From Udeniomyces pyricola (taxonomy: Eukaryota; Basidiomycota; Tremellomycetes; Cystofilobasidiales; Mrakiaceae): 64,000 nucleotides of DNA. Both the position numbers and the translations under genes were made by a program. The stretch's first letter is position 1. Each line of letters starts with the position of its first letter. The stretch covers positions 836,336 to 900,335 of the forward strand of contig BCIK01000012.1 of NCBI GenBank assembly GCA_039545295.1, read 5' to 3'. The notes under the pieces are model-generated. The model did no database searches. It had not been told where the DNA came from and was given only the letters and a program-made list of their open reading frames with translations. Shown here piece by piece: positions 34,633 through 46,604 of the stretch.

Positions 34633-36070
34633 ATGTCCGAAGTTCACATCAAGCGAGGTCACCCCAGTACGTCCCATCATCCAATGTCTCCCGATCATCA
34701 CCCGCTTCATGTCGCCACTCTGTCCCCCCTTCTGCATGTCTCACCTCTTCTCACTCACCACTTTCTCCCCCTTCCCCCTTCTGCAGTCTCTTTCGGTATC
34801 CTCACCGTCTTGTACGTTCGGATCCGTCTGTTATATTCATCCATCCATCCATTCACATCCACCCACCCAACGCCCCACTTGCAAGCGATTCCGGCGCCTG
34901 GTTCCCTTTCCCCAAAGAGGATGCTTTGTTCGCTGACGTGTCTCGGTCCTCCCTTGTGCCAAACCTCTCCCCCTTGCTTGCTCTCGTCAGCTCTATCATC
35001 GCCGTCGCCATCTCCACTTGGCTCGTCAACACCTACAACCAGTGCGTCTCCTTTCTCATTCTAGTCCCCCTATGCATGTGCTCCTAACGAACTCGCTCGG
35101 TCGAGTAACAAGCGCTCGACGTGATGACCGGATCCGGCAAGGTCAGACAGAAGAGACCTTTTCAACTGACGTTGCTCCCGTTTGCCTCTGGCCATCCTTT
35201 GTGCTTTTCTTCCTCTTCTTTTCTCCCTTTGCAGCAAGCACAACTACCCCAATGGATCCGTCCGGGACAAGACCCGCTTCTTGCTTTTCCTGTCTTGGTG
35301 GACCATGCTGTTGTATGTGTCTTACCTCCTCCTTCCTCTTTTGCGGCCCTTTCTTTGGGGTCGACCAATCGCCGGCGCGTTCTAAAGGCAAAAAGTGTGG
35401 TGATGCGAGTACTGATGTTGCCCTTTTTTTCTTCCTTTTTTTTCTTTCTTTCTCTTTTTTTTTTCGTCCTCTTCCTCTCCTCGTTATCACCCTCGTCTTT
35501 GTTCCTAGCTCGATCCTGTACCTTGTCTTCTTCCAGGTCGCTTCGGCGAGCCCCATCACGTCGATCGCTTCCCACGGTACTTGGTTGATCATCACTTGGT
35601 TCGTACGCCTTCTGTTCTCACGTTTGGCCCCACTCAACTGGTCTCGAGGAGCCAAAGGCTAATGACGTGCTTTGCTTTTGCGACCTTTGTTTCCATTCTG
35701 CAGGATCATGTGGACCATTGGTGCCGCCGTCTACACTGCTGCTCTCGGAGGAGGACTTGACTGTGGCAACACCACTTTTGCCCACTGCGCCCAGCTCAAC
35801 GCGCTCGAGGCTTTCTCGTGGATTATTTGGTGCGTTCTTTTCAACGGTCTCTTCCATCAGTCAAGGCTTACAGAAGGAAAGAAAAGAAGAGAAAAGGAAA
35901 GGAAGAAGACAAAAAAAAAAAGGTCAATTTGTCCGCTGACGACTGGAATCGCTGTCCTGCTCTTGCTCAATCACAGGATCATCCTTACTTTCCTTCTTGT
36001 CGTCATCGTTCTCCTCGGAGCTCGAGGCATGAGGAGGGGTGACCGATTCAGCGGAGGCCTCACTGCTTAG
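34633..36070 (+). CDS. MARVEL-type four-helix membrane protein
   Basis: Seven exons (34633-34666, 34787-34811, 34886-35041, 35235-35312, 35509-35598, 35704-35829, 35977-36070) join in frame to about 200 residues. Landmarks: MSEVHIKRGHP, FGILTVLF, an extracellular WFPFPKEDALFADVSRS, and helices LLALVSSIIAVAISTWLVNTY, TRFLLFLSWWTMLLF, LIITWIMWTIGAAVYTAAL and WIILTFLLVVIVLLGA. The segment DCGNTTFAHCAQLNALEAF, with two Cys before the last helix, fits fungal MARVEL/Nce102-like plasma-membrane proteins. The C-terminus RGMRRGDRFSGGLTA is basic and cytoplasmic. Introns 2-6 are all phase 2, so most helices sit on separate exons. Its function, perhaps membrane organisation, is inferred from the fold only. 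Confidence 0.7.
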
Positions 36071-36775
36071 AAAATCAGCTCAACCTCGATCTCCTCTTCG
36101 GCTCTACCTCCTCTTCCCCTCCTTCGCCTTTAATTTTCTTCCACCCTGATCATCGTACACTACTCCAACCATGAATAGCTATCGTCTAACAAAGATTTCT
36201 CACGACTCTCCGGCCTCACGGCTGTCAGTCCTTCCCTTTTGTCGGTTGATGCCCTGTTTGTCACTGTATCTTGTCTTTTTCCCTTGTTCTCCGCCGAGGC
36301 CCACCCCCTTTCCCTTCCCCCTCGCTTGTTATCATTTCCTCATTGCGTTCTAGCTCTGCCTTTCACTACTTATTCCAAGTGCCGTCCCCTCTGGCCTTCC
36401 AATCTGTCTTTTGTGTTTCCAGGACGGACGGCTTAATTGATGAGTTTGCTTGCTTGCCCCATGTCTGGTCATCGTTCAGAATACCCAAGGTGGTAATCGG
36501 AATATGCCATTGATATACAACATGAGAAACTCAGTACATGATGATACACGCATGGTCGCTCGATCGGCAGGGAAAATGAAAGAAGAGAGAGAACGCGAGC
36601 AGCTGGCTACCCTACCGAAATAATAGCCAACGGGGGTGACACAGAAACACAGATTGAGACATCGTAGTGGAAAAAGGTGCTATAGCTACAAGAAGCACTT
36701 AGTCAGGGAGCCAAACCGAAGCGATCGACACGCAGGGAAACAGACGCAGAAAATGAGCAAAGAACCACTACGACC
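36071..36775. other. Convergent 3' intergenic region
   Basis: It separates the stops of the MARVEL-type gene (+) and the fasciclin gene (-). The sequence is CT-rich up to about 36430. No coding segment is convincing. Confidence 0.45.
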
Positions 36776-39517
36776 CTACTTGGATTCGTGGCAGTGACCC
36801 TTCTTGCCTTCGACAAAGTGACCGAACCAGCCGTCTCGGCCCTCGTCCCAACCATCCCAGCTGGATCGGCCACCAGGAATGAGGACCTTGTCCATGACTT
36901 GAATGACTCCGTTACGGCTGGGGACGTCGATGATGGATACTTTCTGGTCATTGACCTGTTTAGAAGAAAAAAAAGAGAGTACGTATGTGCCGATGCGTCA
37001 ATCGTTTATTAATGTCGAGCGCCGAGCGCTGGAAGGAAGAAAAACAACCGGGCTACTCCCGTGAAACGATGAGACAATTGAGACGTCGACATACCTCAAA
37101 CACGATTTCGACAGCTCCGAGGGAGTTCTGCTCCTTCTTGACGAACAGGTTGACGCAAGAACCTGCAGCGGTAGGAACCGTTACGTTGTGCACAAAATGG
37201 TCGCCACCCTGAGCGAAGGTCAGGTCGTCATGGTGCTTGTGTTGGTGGTGGTGCTCCTTCATGATGACGACCTCAGAGTAAGCAGCTCCTCCAGGCAGGA
37301 CATGGTACTCTAGGAGTCGCTTGAGGGCTCGACCACCGAACGGTGAGAAGAGGAACAACGATAGCTTTTCGGGGAGCTCGTTCCAGGCGGCTTGGGGGGG
37401 GGGGGGGGAAGGGGCATGGAAGGAAAACGGAGGGACGAGATGATTCTTTCAATATCGTTTTGAACTCCACACGACATTCTAATCGATATCAGAACGGAAA
37501 CCTTGCCTTACCGTTCGTGGGTGCAAAGGCGGTAACAGCGGGCGGGCCAGTATGCGACGACTGTCCGGTCGCCGGCGAAAGGTAGCCTTCCTTTTGCGAG
37601 AAGGTGAGGTACCCATCGAGGCCGACTTTCTGGAGAGCAGAGGTGGTAGCTTGATGAGGTTGATGCGACGATTGTCCAACACGAAGAAGGTAGACAAGGA
37701 CACATTAGCAAAGGAACTAACGCAATGGTTGTTGATGAGCCATGCACAATGATCAGATACGTGGACTCACTGGAAAAGATCTTGGGGAAGATGAAAGCCT
37801 CCACAAAAATGTCCAGCGGGGGGAATAGAGGCTTGTCAATGCCGTGGAGGACACCATTGTTGGCCATACCATCTGACTTGATGATGCGGGCGTAGTCGTT
37901 CAGCTTAACCGTTGGTACGGGCAACAAGGTTCGACTAATCTTCAGACGCTGCGCCTCGCCGTAGAGAGCACCGAGGTCAGAGTGAAGGTTAGTGGAGATG
38001 GTCGAGTTACGAATCAGCTCGGATGAGGAGATGATGTGGGCAGAAGAGTGATACTCCTGTTGATATGGAGACATATACGTCGTGAAGACAAAAAAGGTCG
38101 GCATCAGTCCAGATTGTATCCATTGGTTGCTACAACACAATACCCATAACAAATCCATCAGGCAGACCGATAGAGCCCAGCCCTGATCATAATCGAATCA
38201 GAAGAGCCAAGGTGATCGATCCACCAGAACCCAGAGGATCACAACTACCGGCAATCGTAGCAGTCATGTGGATGAAGGCGGGCCCCAACATATCACTTGA
38301 CTATTCACTCACCAAAACGCCGCGAAGGATAGCTCGGAACTTGCGCTTGCGCTCTTCATCGTGCTTGCTCTCACTGGCGAGATCGTCTAGAGACGACAAC
38401 TCGAGAGCCTCCTGTACGACCGTCGCGGCATCGAGTTGGGACTGTTCGCAGATGATTTTGGGTCAAAAGATGAGTGCAACGACAGTTGATGTGATGTTCG
38501 GTTGCCATGTACAGATCGGAAGCAACGTTTGCGTCAGCATGGATCGGCTTCACGGCCATGATTGACACATACGTTCTTTGAGACACAGACGTATTCAACA
38601 ACGATGTCCACGGCCCACTCACAGATGCGCTCATGTCCGAATCATGCTTGTCGTGGGGGCTTTTGGGGAACGCATCATCCTAATCGGATAACATAGGTTT
38701 AAAGTGTAGATACAGCGCAGTATAATCGCAGATATGTCAGGTGATGCAGACCACATTAGCTGGCCGGGCGTGGTGAAAAGTACAAGCACGCTCATTGAAG
38801 AAACGGTATCGTGTGCGCCTGTTGGCTAATCGGCAAGACCGACCGTCGTTCTCAAACGGCACTTGATCTGTGATACTCACGTTAGGGGCAAAAAACGTGA
38901 TGTGTTTCGATCGGTCGTCGAGCATCTTAGCAGCAAGACCGTCGAGCTGGACGAGCTTCAGGACTGCGGATTCAAATAGATTGCAAGCGCAACACATGAC
39001 AGTCAGCAGGAGTCGACGCGCGCGGAAGCAAGAAGCCACACGTTATGTATGAAGAAGGTATGCTGGCAAGCGGCAGAGACATACTCTTGGAGTAGCTACA
39101 TATGAGATTGATGAAGGTCCGATGAAGTAGATAGGCAGTCCAAAGAAAGCAAGCGATGGATGAGATGAGCGTCAGTCACACTGCGCCGATCCCGACAGAA
39201 ATTAAATGCGAAAACGCGAGACTGTGGAGCTGGCCCCAAGGCCCTCGGATCATCGGATCATCGGACCATCGGAACCATCAAACCTACTTTGAATCGTCCT
39301 TGAGGAGCTGGAGGATAGTCTTGCCCTCGATCTTGTCATTCGACTCGATCTCCTCCCTAACAAAATCAAAGGCCTTATCGAGGAAAGAGAAAGGTTGAAT
39401 CATAGCCTTGAGTGGAGCGATGATGACGTCCTCGCTTGACCCTCGCCAAGCCTGATCGAAGGTTGGAGCGGCATATGCCGCGAGAGGGCTGAAGGCGAGA
39501 AATGGGAGAAGTCTCAT
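36776..39517 (-). CDS. Secreted protein with two fasciclin (FAS1) domains
   Basis: Cell-surface or extracellular adhesion-type protein. The start at 39517 gives a signal peptide (MRLLPFLAFSPLAAYAAPTF). The first FAS1 domain covers TILQLLKDD, VLKLVQLDGLAAKMLDDRSK, HITFFAPN, DAFP, FRAILRGVL and EYHSSAHIISSSELIRNS to VLHGIDKPLFPP. The second starts at about 37650 with ALQKVGLDGYLTFSQKEG, AVTAFAPTN, AAWNELPEKL, ALKRLLEYHVLPGG, then HFVHNVTVPTAAG and NGVIQVMDKVLIPGG. Both domains have the YH motif of the H2 region. A His-rich insert, KEHHHQHKHHDD (about 37215-37262), lies in the second domain, and the C-terminus is Gly/His-rich (GHCHESK at the end). There is no obvious GPI-anchor signal. At least eight exons; some edges are approximate. 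An intron has a 15-C tract directly before its acceptor. Confidence 0.85.
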
Positions 39518-39869
39518 GGGTGAAGCAGAAGGATGTGCGGTATGAGGAAGTTGTAAGATATATGGAAGGAAGGGGGAGAGGGTGGTTGTGGTGGGGAGGA
39601 GATTACTGTAGCAGAAGGTTCTGAGCGCTAAATAGTCCACCACCCAAAATATAGTCACGCGACCAGCTTTATTTAATTTGATGAGTCACTCCTCCTTCTA
39701 ACGACTCGTCTTCGTTCTTGGGGATTCGGTTCTCCACCCGAACTCCACATCGACGATCAAAGTGGCGGACAATCGGAAGTAATCTAGCACATACATTGAT
39801 ACAACAAGGATAAACATGGCTACAGTAGGACATGTAAATTCAAACCGATGCGGTGTGCTTCAATACTCG
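39518..39869. other. Short intergenic gap
   Basis: Minus-minus tandem gap carrying the promoter of the fasciclin gene and the 3' end of the zinc-finger gene. I see no other feature. Confidence 0.35.
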
Positions 39870-42800
39870 CTAAACCGCTCCACCCCCCTCTCCGGACCTT
39901 GTCTGCCGTCATTAAGGAGCGCAAAGTCAATGGTCAGCCAGGCTTTCAACAAGAGAAAATTGAACTCCTACCAAAGCAAATGCCAAAATGAAACGCACGA
40001 ATTTGCGAGCAGCGGCGAGGGTTGCCCCGTAGTCGATGGAGCTCGCTCCGAGATAGTCCAAGCCAGGCACATATGACTGTTGATACGGTGTGGTAAGAAT
40101 GTCGCAGAGCTGTTTCGCCGTCCAGTAAAAGGGGAGCTAGAGTTGTAGACAATAGTACGCAAGGTGACGGGATCACCAAGACAAGGAACTTCAGTCAGCA
40201 TAGTTTGGTCTCGAGTTGACTTGTTTGATGACAAATCCCTGTGATTGATGCTGATCAACGCTGAACTTACTGCCTCTCGGGCGAACAACACGTCCGAGTA
40301 TGGCAAGCGCTCTTTGCCATGCACGTGTGGAATCATGTCTTGCCATTCAGCCCTGTCATCATGGAATTCTCTCGAAGCATTCTCGGGTGAGATACATGGG
40401 CAGTCTTCATCACTATGGACAAATGGAGCGGCTCCGCAAAGGTCGTCGTAATCATAACCTTGTCGCCACTACGAGTATAAAAAAAAAGACGATATCAGCG
40501 AGTCGACTACTGGGGCAGTGGGCCCCACATGCAGTACTCCAAATGTTCCTCCTGGAACCACTTGCAATATCATCACTCACCTGATCCAATGCAGCGTTCA
40601 GCATGACAGGAAGAGTCTCGTCGCTCGTTTCCAACCATGTAGCACCGGGATCCCTACCTCGCCCTTCGCCAGCGTCAAGAATCGAACCGAGGATCGCCAC
40701 CACCGCCACGAGCCAGGCAAATGGACCGAGCTTGAGAATTTCGGCTCTGCCGATTGAGGCTCCCCATTCCCCGTTCGAGCCTCTCCTTGGATGGAACAGG
40801 CGGCGAAGTAGGGCCCCTAAGGTTGGAGGCGATTGAAGCGGGACCGAGGGGGAAACAGCCGTGGGCAGCGTCGAGTTGTGGAGGGCGCGGGACCAGGCGT
40901 GTTCGTCTGGTGCAAGCCATAGCTCATCTGACGCGGGTACAGGCAGGTCGGCCAGCTCGGCAGCATGTATAAGCCGAGGCGTGCCCGTCTCAATCGATGC
41001 GAGGGTATCAAGAATGTAAACGATGTAAGTTGTGCTACGAATTGGTAAGATCATCGAGTGAAAGAGACAGATCCATTCAGGTTAGCGCGACCTTTCTGAA
41101 GCGTGTCGACAACGGACGATGTTCAGGGTAAGGGTCGAAAACACACCGACGAACGCTCTCCCATCGAGCCCACTTCTTCCAGATAGACTTCAAGCTCAGG
41201 TCTTCCCATCCACCGTTGCTTTGCCTCGGGTCGTAAGCTCCATGCCGATTGTGCGCATCAAAGAGGCCGATCGAACGAGCCATCTGCGTTGCGCATGACA
41301 AGGAAGAAGGAGCGAGGACTCGGGGTGAGCAAGACAAACGTCAATTCGTCAGATCGTGACGACGGAATCTTGCAACGTACGACTACGATAGTCCCAACGA
41401 CTACAAAGGCCGATACCCGCTGTTCTTCGATATCGGAGAGAACGGAGGGTGCGTGGTAGAAGATCAATGCTTGAAGGACAGCAATGTTGTATTCCTGATA
41501 GAACAGCCAAGAGATTCATATATCAGTCAAGGGGAGAGATTGCAGCAAAAGTCTTGCGTGCGCAATCAACTTGACTGAGGGACAGACAGTGAAGAGATTG
41601 CCTTGAGATTCGAAGAACGAGTTGACAAGTATATCCGTCTTATCGCGTCGGACCTGTCGGCAGTTATCAAAGATGAAATGAGAAGAGCAAGAAAAACAGA
41701 AAGAACAAAAAAAAAAGAAGTAAAAAAGGTATTGAAAAAAATCAGCTCCTAGTCAATTCCATAGCACTATGATGCCAACAGTTCGTGTGCGGCAATATAC
41801 GGATACCTACGATAGTCTTAAGACCGTCCCACCTGTCACCGTCATCGCTTTCTGGCTGGAGCAGATCGGTGTATCCCACCACGTTCAACGCGCAATACCG
41901 TTGCTGCTGTCCACGCTTCGGCCCCCCAATGGTGCACATCTGTCAAGGCATGTATGCATATGGAGCGAAAGATCAGTCCATATATAATAGGACATCCCCT
42001 TAAGACAACGTATAGAAACCTCCGTACCGCAAATGCCAAGGGAGTCGGCAGGTCCTTGAGAGTAAACGTAGCAGGATGGATGAGAGGGACATGCGGATTG
42101 AGCTGATTGAACGTCCGGCGTGCGACTTTGGACAAGATCCAGAGGGGAGGCATTTGCCAGTGTTCGACTGAAGAGCGTTTCCGTAACCACACAAAAGCAG
42201 AAGCCAGTCTTGGGTCAGTGTCAGAATGGTCATGGCCATGGGCCCAATTCAAGTTTGACAGCTCACCCGAGTAGCAGGCCAAGAAACGTTCTGGCGGAAT
42301 CCAAAATGGGTCGTTCGACGATTCGGGTGGCGGGCCTTCCGCCCAGGCACCGCTACGGCCTTTCATCTTGACGACGTTGCAATTGACCATTCTCCGCTCA
42401 GGTTCAATATCGTCCTGGTCCTTTGCTGCTTCCTCGTTCAGCCCGGAGTCGTCCACGTCGAATATATACGCCTGATTGCTGCCATTCGAGGGCGGACGGA
42501 CACCCAAGAACCCATTCCCAGACATTTCTGACCTAAATTCAGGAGTCAATCCGGGAGAGACGGGACCACCGAGGAACGAGGAGAGCAGCTGGTTGGCCGT
42601 TTGTTCGACTGGCTCCGGAAGATGTGACGAGGGGCTGACAGGCTGGCGATAACTAGACGAAGGCATGAAGGGGGGAAAGGGGAATCCGCCAGGCGTCGTT
42701 GCTGTGTGATAGGACGGAGCCGCTGTCAAAGAGTGTCGATCATCGAGTTTTGATTCATAGTACGGCTGCGGGTGAATAGGCGTGACGATGGGAGGGGAAA

Positions 42801-44325
42801 AGATGGGGAGCCACCCGCCGCCATGGAACGAGCGTGACGGGCCAAGGAAGTCTTGGCTGAGGTGAATTGAGTTGCCTGCCTGGTTAGAGACTGAAGAAAT
42901 AGCAGGAGATGCAAGAGGAGCGGAAGAGAAGAACTGGCTAGGGGAAGGCTGAGTGGGGTGTTGCTCTTGATGGAAATATGAAGGGTAGGACAAGGCGAGC
43001 AACGCAGAGGGATCTTCCATCGAGCCAAAATCTCCCTCAAGCTTGACAGAATGGCCAGCTAAGGGAAGGGAGCGAGAACTTCGATTGTTCTCCACGTGAG
43101 CAAGGGGAGATCTGCCAGAGTGAGGGGGGACGGAAGAAGTGCCCGAACTCGAGCCGGAGTCGTTGCTGCTCTGCCGGTGTTTTGGAGGGCCATGCGTCGA
43201 GTCATGCAAGTCAGGTGCAGTCCAAGGATGAGTCTGATGATACTGCTGATGAAAAGATGGGACGGGCTGTTGATACTGGATAGGTTCCGCACGGGAAGGT
43301 ACAGCGTACGGCGCGGTATGGTCGCGACGGCTGTCCCGAGTCGAGCTCACGCTTGCCCGCGTCGTGGGTGGTGGGAAGGAGGGCATACGCGAAGGCGAGT
43401 CTGATAAGACCGGAGGATGGACTGATATTGGGGAGTGTGGAAGAGGGAGGTTACTGGGAGCGAACGTGGGGTCGGTTGACGAGTTGGACGAGCCAGAGCC
43501 ACGCGAAGACGACGACGGTAACGGTTGTTTGGGGATGTCTTGACAGGAAGAGAGATTGGAGGACGAGGCCGACGACGTCGACGTCGATATCGACGATTGG
43601 ACGGTGGACGGCTTGCTGAAGTCGAGATCTGGATGACATTTGCGCTTGTGTCGGAGGAGAACGTCACTGGTCGAGAACGGGAGGGGAGCAGAGGTTGGGT
43701 GAGCAGGCGTAGCGCTGGATGACTATGAGGTGGACGAATCCCTTTATTCACCTGCGGGCAAACGACTTGGAGCATCCAGGGCACGGGAATGGCTTCGAGT
43801 CGGCATCTGGGATTCAAAGGGATCAAGCGAGGGGACATGAGGTATGGCTCGGTTGTGAATATGTATGGCTGGGCTGGAGTATAAACATGGGACCGAACGG
43901 AGCGGAGCTGTTGGGCTCGAGAGACGGGGGCGAGGGCAGGGCGGCGAAGCGAAGAGGCCCTCCACCTTCTGATAAGATCACGGTCTGACGTACGCTTTCG
44001 ATCGTGCCGTCGCAGGTACTCCAGTCTGGATTCACATCGCAGGAGGATACGGCGCCATGCAGCAATACCAGTCAGTACGCGGATGGGAAGATGGGTCGGC
44101 CACAAGGAATAAACCCCGATCAAGCCGAGAAGTAGTGAAGCCCGAGCGAGCGAGAGAGAGAGAGAGAGCAAGCTGGAACAGAGCTGAATGAACAAGACGA
44201 GGCGAACGAGTCACTGGCGACGAAAAGCTGGTTGCGGGAACTGACCTGGAGTAAGTCTTGCCGCATTCCTGGCAGACAAAAGATGGCTTGTCTGCAGTGC
44301 CCTGACCTTTGGCTGCAGCTGGCAT
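39870..44325 (-). CDS. C2H2 zinc-finger transcription factor with fungal-specific (Fungal_trans) domain
   Basis: Putative DNA-binding regulator. The N-terminus MPAAAKGQGTADKPSFVCQE begins finger 1 (FVCQECGKTYSR, then LEYLRRHDRKH over two introns). Finger 2 is FPCPGCSKSFAR followed by DVLLRHKRKCHPD, a C2HC/C2HH-type variant. A long Ser/Pro/Gln-rich region (about 42450-43560) follows. The Fungal_trans part has MVNCNVVKMKGRSGAW, DPFWIPPERFLACYSGELS, RRTFNQLNPHVPLIHPATF, LKDLPTPLAFA, YNIAVLQALIFYHAPSVLSD, MARSIGLFDAHNRHG, WKKWARWESVRRCVF and, further down, GATWLETSDETLPVML. This is the architecture of Adr1-like C2H2 plus PF04082 regulators. The 3' end (stop near 39870 after a short exon) is tentative. 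Targets are unknown. Divergent from the RBM18-like gene. Confidence 0.82.
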
Positions 44326-44896
44326 GGCTGATGAGAAGAAGGTGCGGGGAGAGCTGACGAGCGGGAGCAAGGCAAGGTCGTCAAAAGCGCCGTGGGTCTT
44401 GCTTGGGCTGGCTTGAATTGGGTGGAGCTGTGTGGATGAGCCAAAGAGCAACCAGCGCATGAAGCCTGGCCTCATGCATCAGCGCGTCAGCTGGCGTTGC
44501 TTGCGTCAACGCTCTCATATATATGGATATATATATATATATATATATTATGGATATATGAAAATATATATCATGCATATATGTACGCTTGCATGAACCA
44601 TTAAACATCAGCTGGCCATCATCAATTCATTGATTCATGTGCAAATACAGTAGTAATGTATGATGATATAGCTGACATCCCTCTGCATCTATCAGGGTAT
44701 GGATGTATATATACATGTACATTCGACGGATCAGTAACACTGCGGCCGACGATATCACATGAGCATGTACTACTACTAGCTAATAAATAGTAATTATTCG
44801 ACTCCACACGACACACACCAACTAAGTCCCAATATCGACACTTGAATCCATATCCCAACGCCACTTTCGATTCCCCCATCCTTAGCTGCTTTCATT
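44326..44896. promoter_or_regulatory. Divergent promoter, AT-rich with TA tract
   Basis: The interval between the zinc-finger gene (-) and the RBM18-like gene (+). It contains a (TA)n run at 44527-44549 and further TATATA motifs at 44563-44580 and 44704-44712. No more specific site is identifiable. Confidence 0.5.
44527..44549. repeat. TA dinucleotide run
   Basis: About eleven TA units in the divergent promoter between the zinc-finger gene and the RBM18-like gene. Confidence 0.85.
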
Positions 44897-45884
44897 ATGG
44901 CCTCCTCCTCTTCCTCTGCCAGTGCTCAATCATCCACCCGTCTTTACGTCGGAAACCTTCATTTTACCGTTGACGAGTGCGTGCCAGACTCCTAACCATA
45001 ATTCCAAGTGTCTTGCCCGCCGTTCTCTCTCTGCTACGCAATCGTGTCGCTCACAGGCTCGCCTGCCGTCCTCTCGGGTTCGTTCTTTGCTCGCGCGTAA
45101 GGTATGCCCTCATCAAGATTTTTTCTCGCTATGGAAAGATTGCCAAGCTCGACTTCCTCTTCCACAAGGCCGGCCCCATGAAGGGCAAACCCAGAGGGTA
45201 CGCCTTTGTCGAGTTTGGACTCAAGGAGGTTCGTTCGCTTGTCTATGCCATTTCCCTTCCATCGGCCCCCGTCCCATCGAGCTAACGGTCCGTTGTGTAT
45301 CGATACAATGCTGGTCAGGATGCGCTCAAAGCCCTAGTCAACCTGCATGATAAACCGCTCCGAGGCAGAAATCTCGTCGTCACATACGCGTCTCAGGTGA
45401 GTGCAGGGACGATCGACGCGACCGTCCGGACTCGCTCAGACTACGTCAACTGACAAAGTCATGGATCGCATTGATGTCCTAAATCAGAACCAAACGGCCG
45501 ACTCGACATCAACTTCGTCTAAACCGAGGGGCCGTTATGACCCCACAAACCCATCGGATAAGCGGACGACACTCAGTCTCGTCAAGGGTCAGAAGGTGCC
45601 GCAAGGGTTGGTACCTCTCGCTTCTCGGCCGGTCATCTGATTGTTTGACGTATACGTGAGGCATGGGGCTGATGATGGTGCTTCTTCCCAGTGCGTCGGC
45701 TCAGATAGCGGCTCTGGAAGCCAAGCTGGCGAGCATGAAGCGAGAATCCCAGTCTGGTTCAGCCTCGCCTGCTCCTAGTGGGCTTCCAAGCGCCATAGGA
45801 GCCGATCTGCCGTCGAGACCCAGTGGCGATCTGCCACCACTCTCGAGGCAGGGCCAAGGCGAGAGGATGAACGGAGAGCAATGA
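44897..45884 (+). CDS. RNA-binding protein, RBM18-like (single RRM)
   Basis: One RNA-recognition motif spread over three exons, then a short helical tail. Exons 44897-44976, 45102-45228, 45319-45396, 45488-45606 and 45692-45884 join in frame (198 residues). RNP2 is RLYVGNLHF; the domain continues YALIKIFSRYGKIAKLDFLF, with FLFHK and RNP1 GKPRGYAFVEF, then DALKALVNLHDKPLRGRNLV. The FLFHK-x-G insertion between strand 2 and RNP1 and the long RRM-to-tail spacing with RTTLSLVKGQK and AQIAALEAKLASM match metazoan RBM18. The RNA target is unknown. Stop at 45882-45884. Confidence 0.8.
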
Positions 45885-46604
45885 TTATCGTGCTAGGGCC
45901 AGCTGGTTCGGTTCGGTGTTGGACGAGGAGTTAGTCGAGTGGCTTCCCCCGACTGCTAGGGCAGGGTCGGGACTGAGCCAAGCCGAGAGGAGGCGGGGGA
46001 AGAGCGATCCGACCTTGGAAGGGATGGTGTATGTTTTAGCAATTGTGTTGTGTTTGTGGCTATAAATGCCTGAGTTATGGATGTATGATGTATACATGCG
46101 AAAATATATACACCCAATATATACTATAAGCTATAAGCTATAAGCTATAAGCTATAAGCCCGCTAGCTGGAGCTCGATGGATGCTGATGCGCTGACGATG
46201 GCCGGTGCGATTCGACGACCGTCGATGACTCAACCCAAGAGGCCGACCGACGATGACGAGGAACCTGCTATTGCCAGCTTGTGAATTGTGGCAGCTGCTC
46301 AAAGAAATCTAGAGAAATCTCGACACCGTCGCGTTCCGGCAGGTCGCCGCAGGCCACGTCAGGCCACGCGGCCAAGCCTTATATTTACGATATGTAACTT
46401 GGTGTAACCATCAAATATATACCCACCCCCCATCAACCATCCAATATCCACCCACCTCCAACAGTCCACCGTCGGACACGCAGTCTCGTCCTCCTTCCTC
46501 ACGACGTTCCCACAACCCCATCAAACAAACCGATTGGGTTACCTTGACCTTCCTTATCCTCCATCCTTCTCCTCCACTCGCGATCAACTTCATCCATCGT
46601 CAGG
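45885..46604. other. Intergenic region with CTATAAG repeat
   Basis: Tandem gap between the RBM18-like gene and POM152. It holds a perfect CTATAAG tandem (46124-46158) and AT-rich sequence on its left side. I see no gene; the promoter of POM152 is presumably the right half. Confidence 0.4.
46124..46158. repeat. Heptamer tandem repeat CTATAAG x5
   Basis: Five perfect copies of CTATAAG, directly after a TATATA stretch. Each copy contains AGCTATAAG-like sequence with a TATAA core, so it could be a repeated TATA element or simply a minisatellite. Confidence 0.85.
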
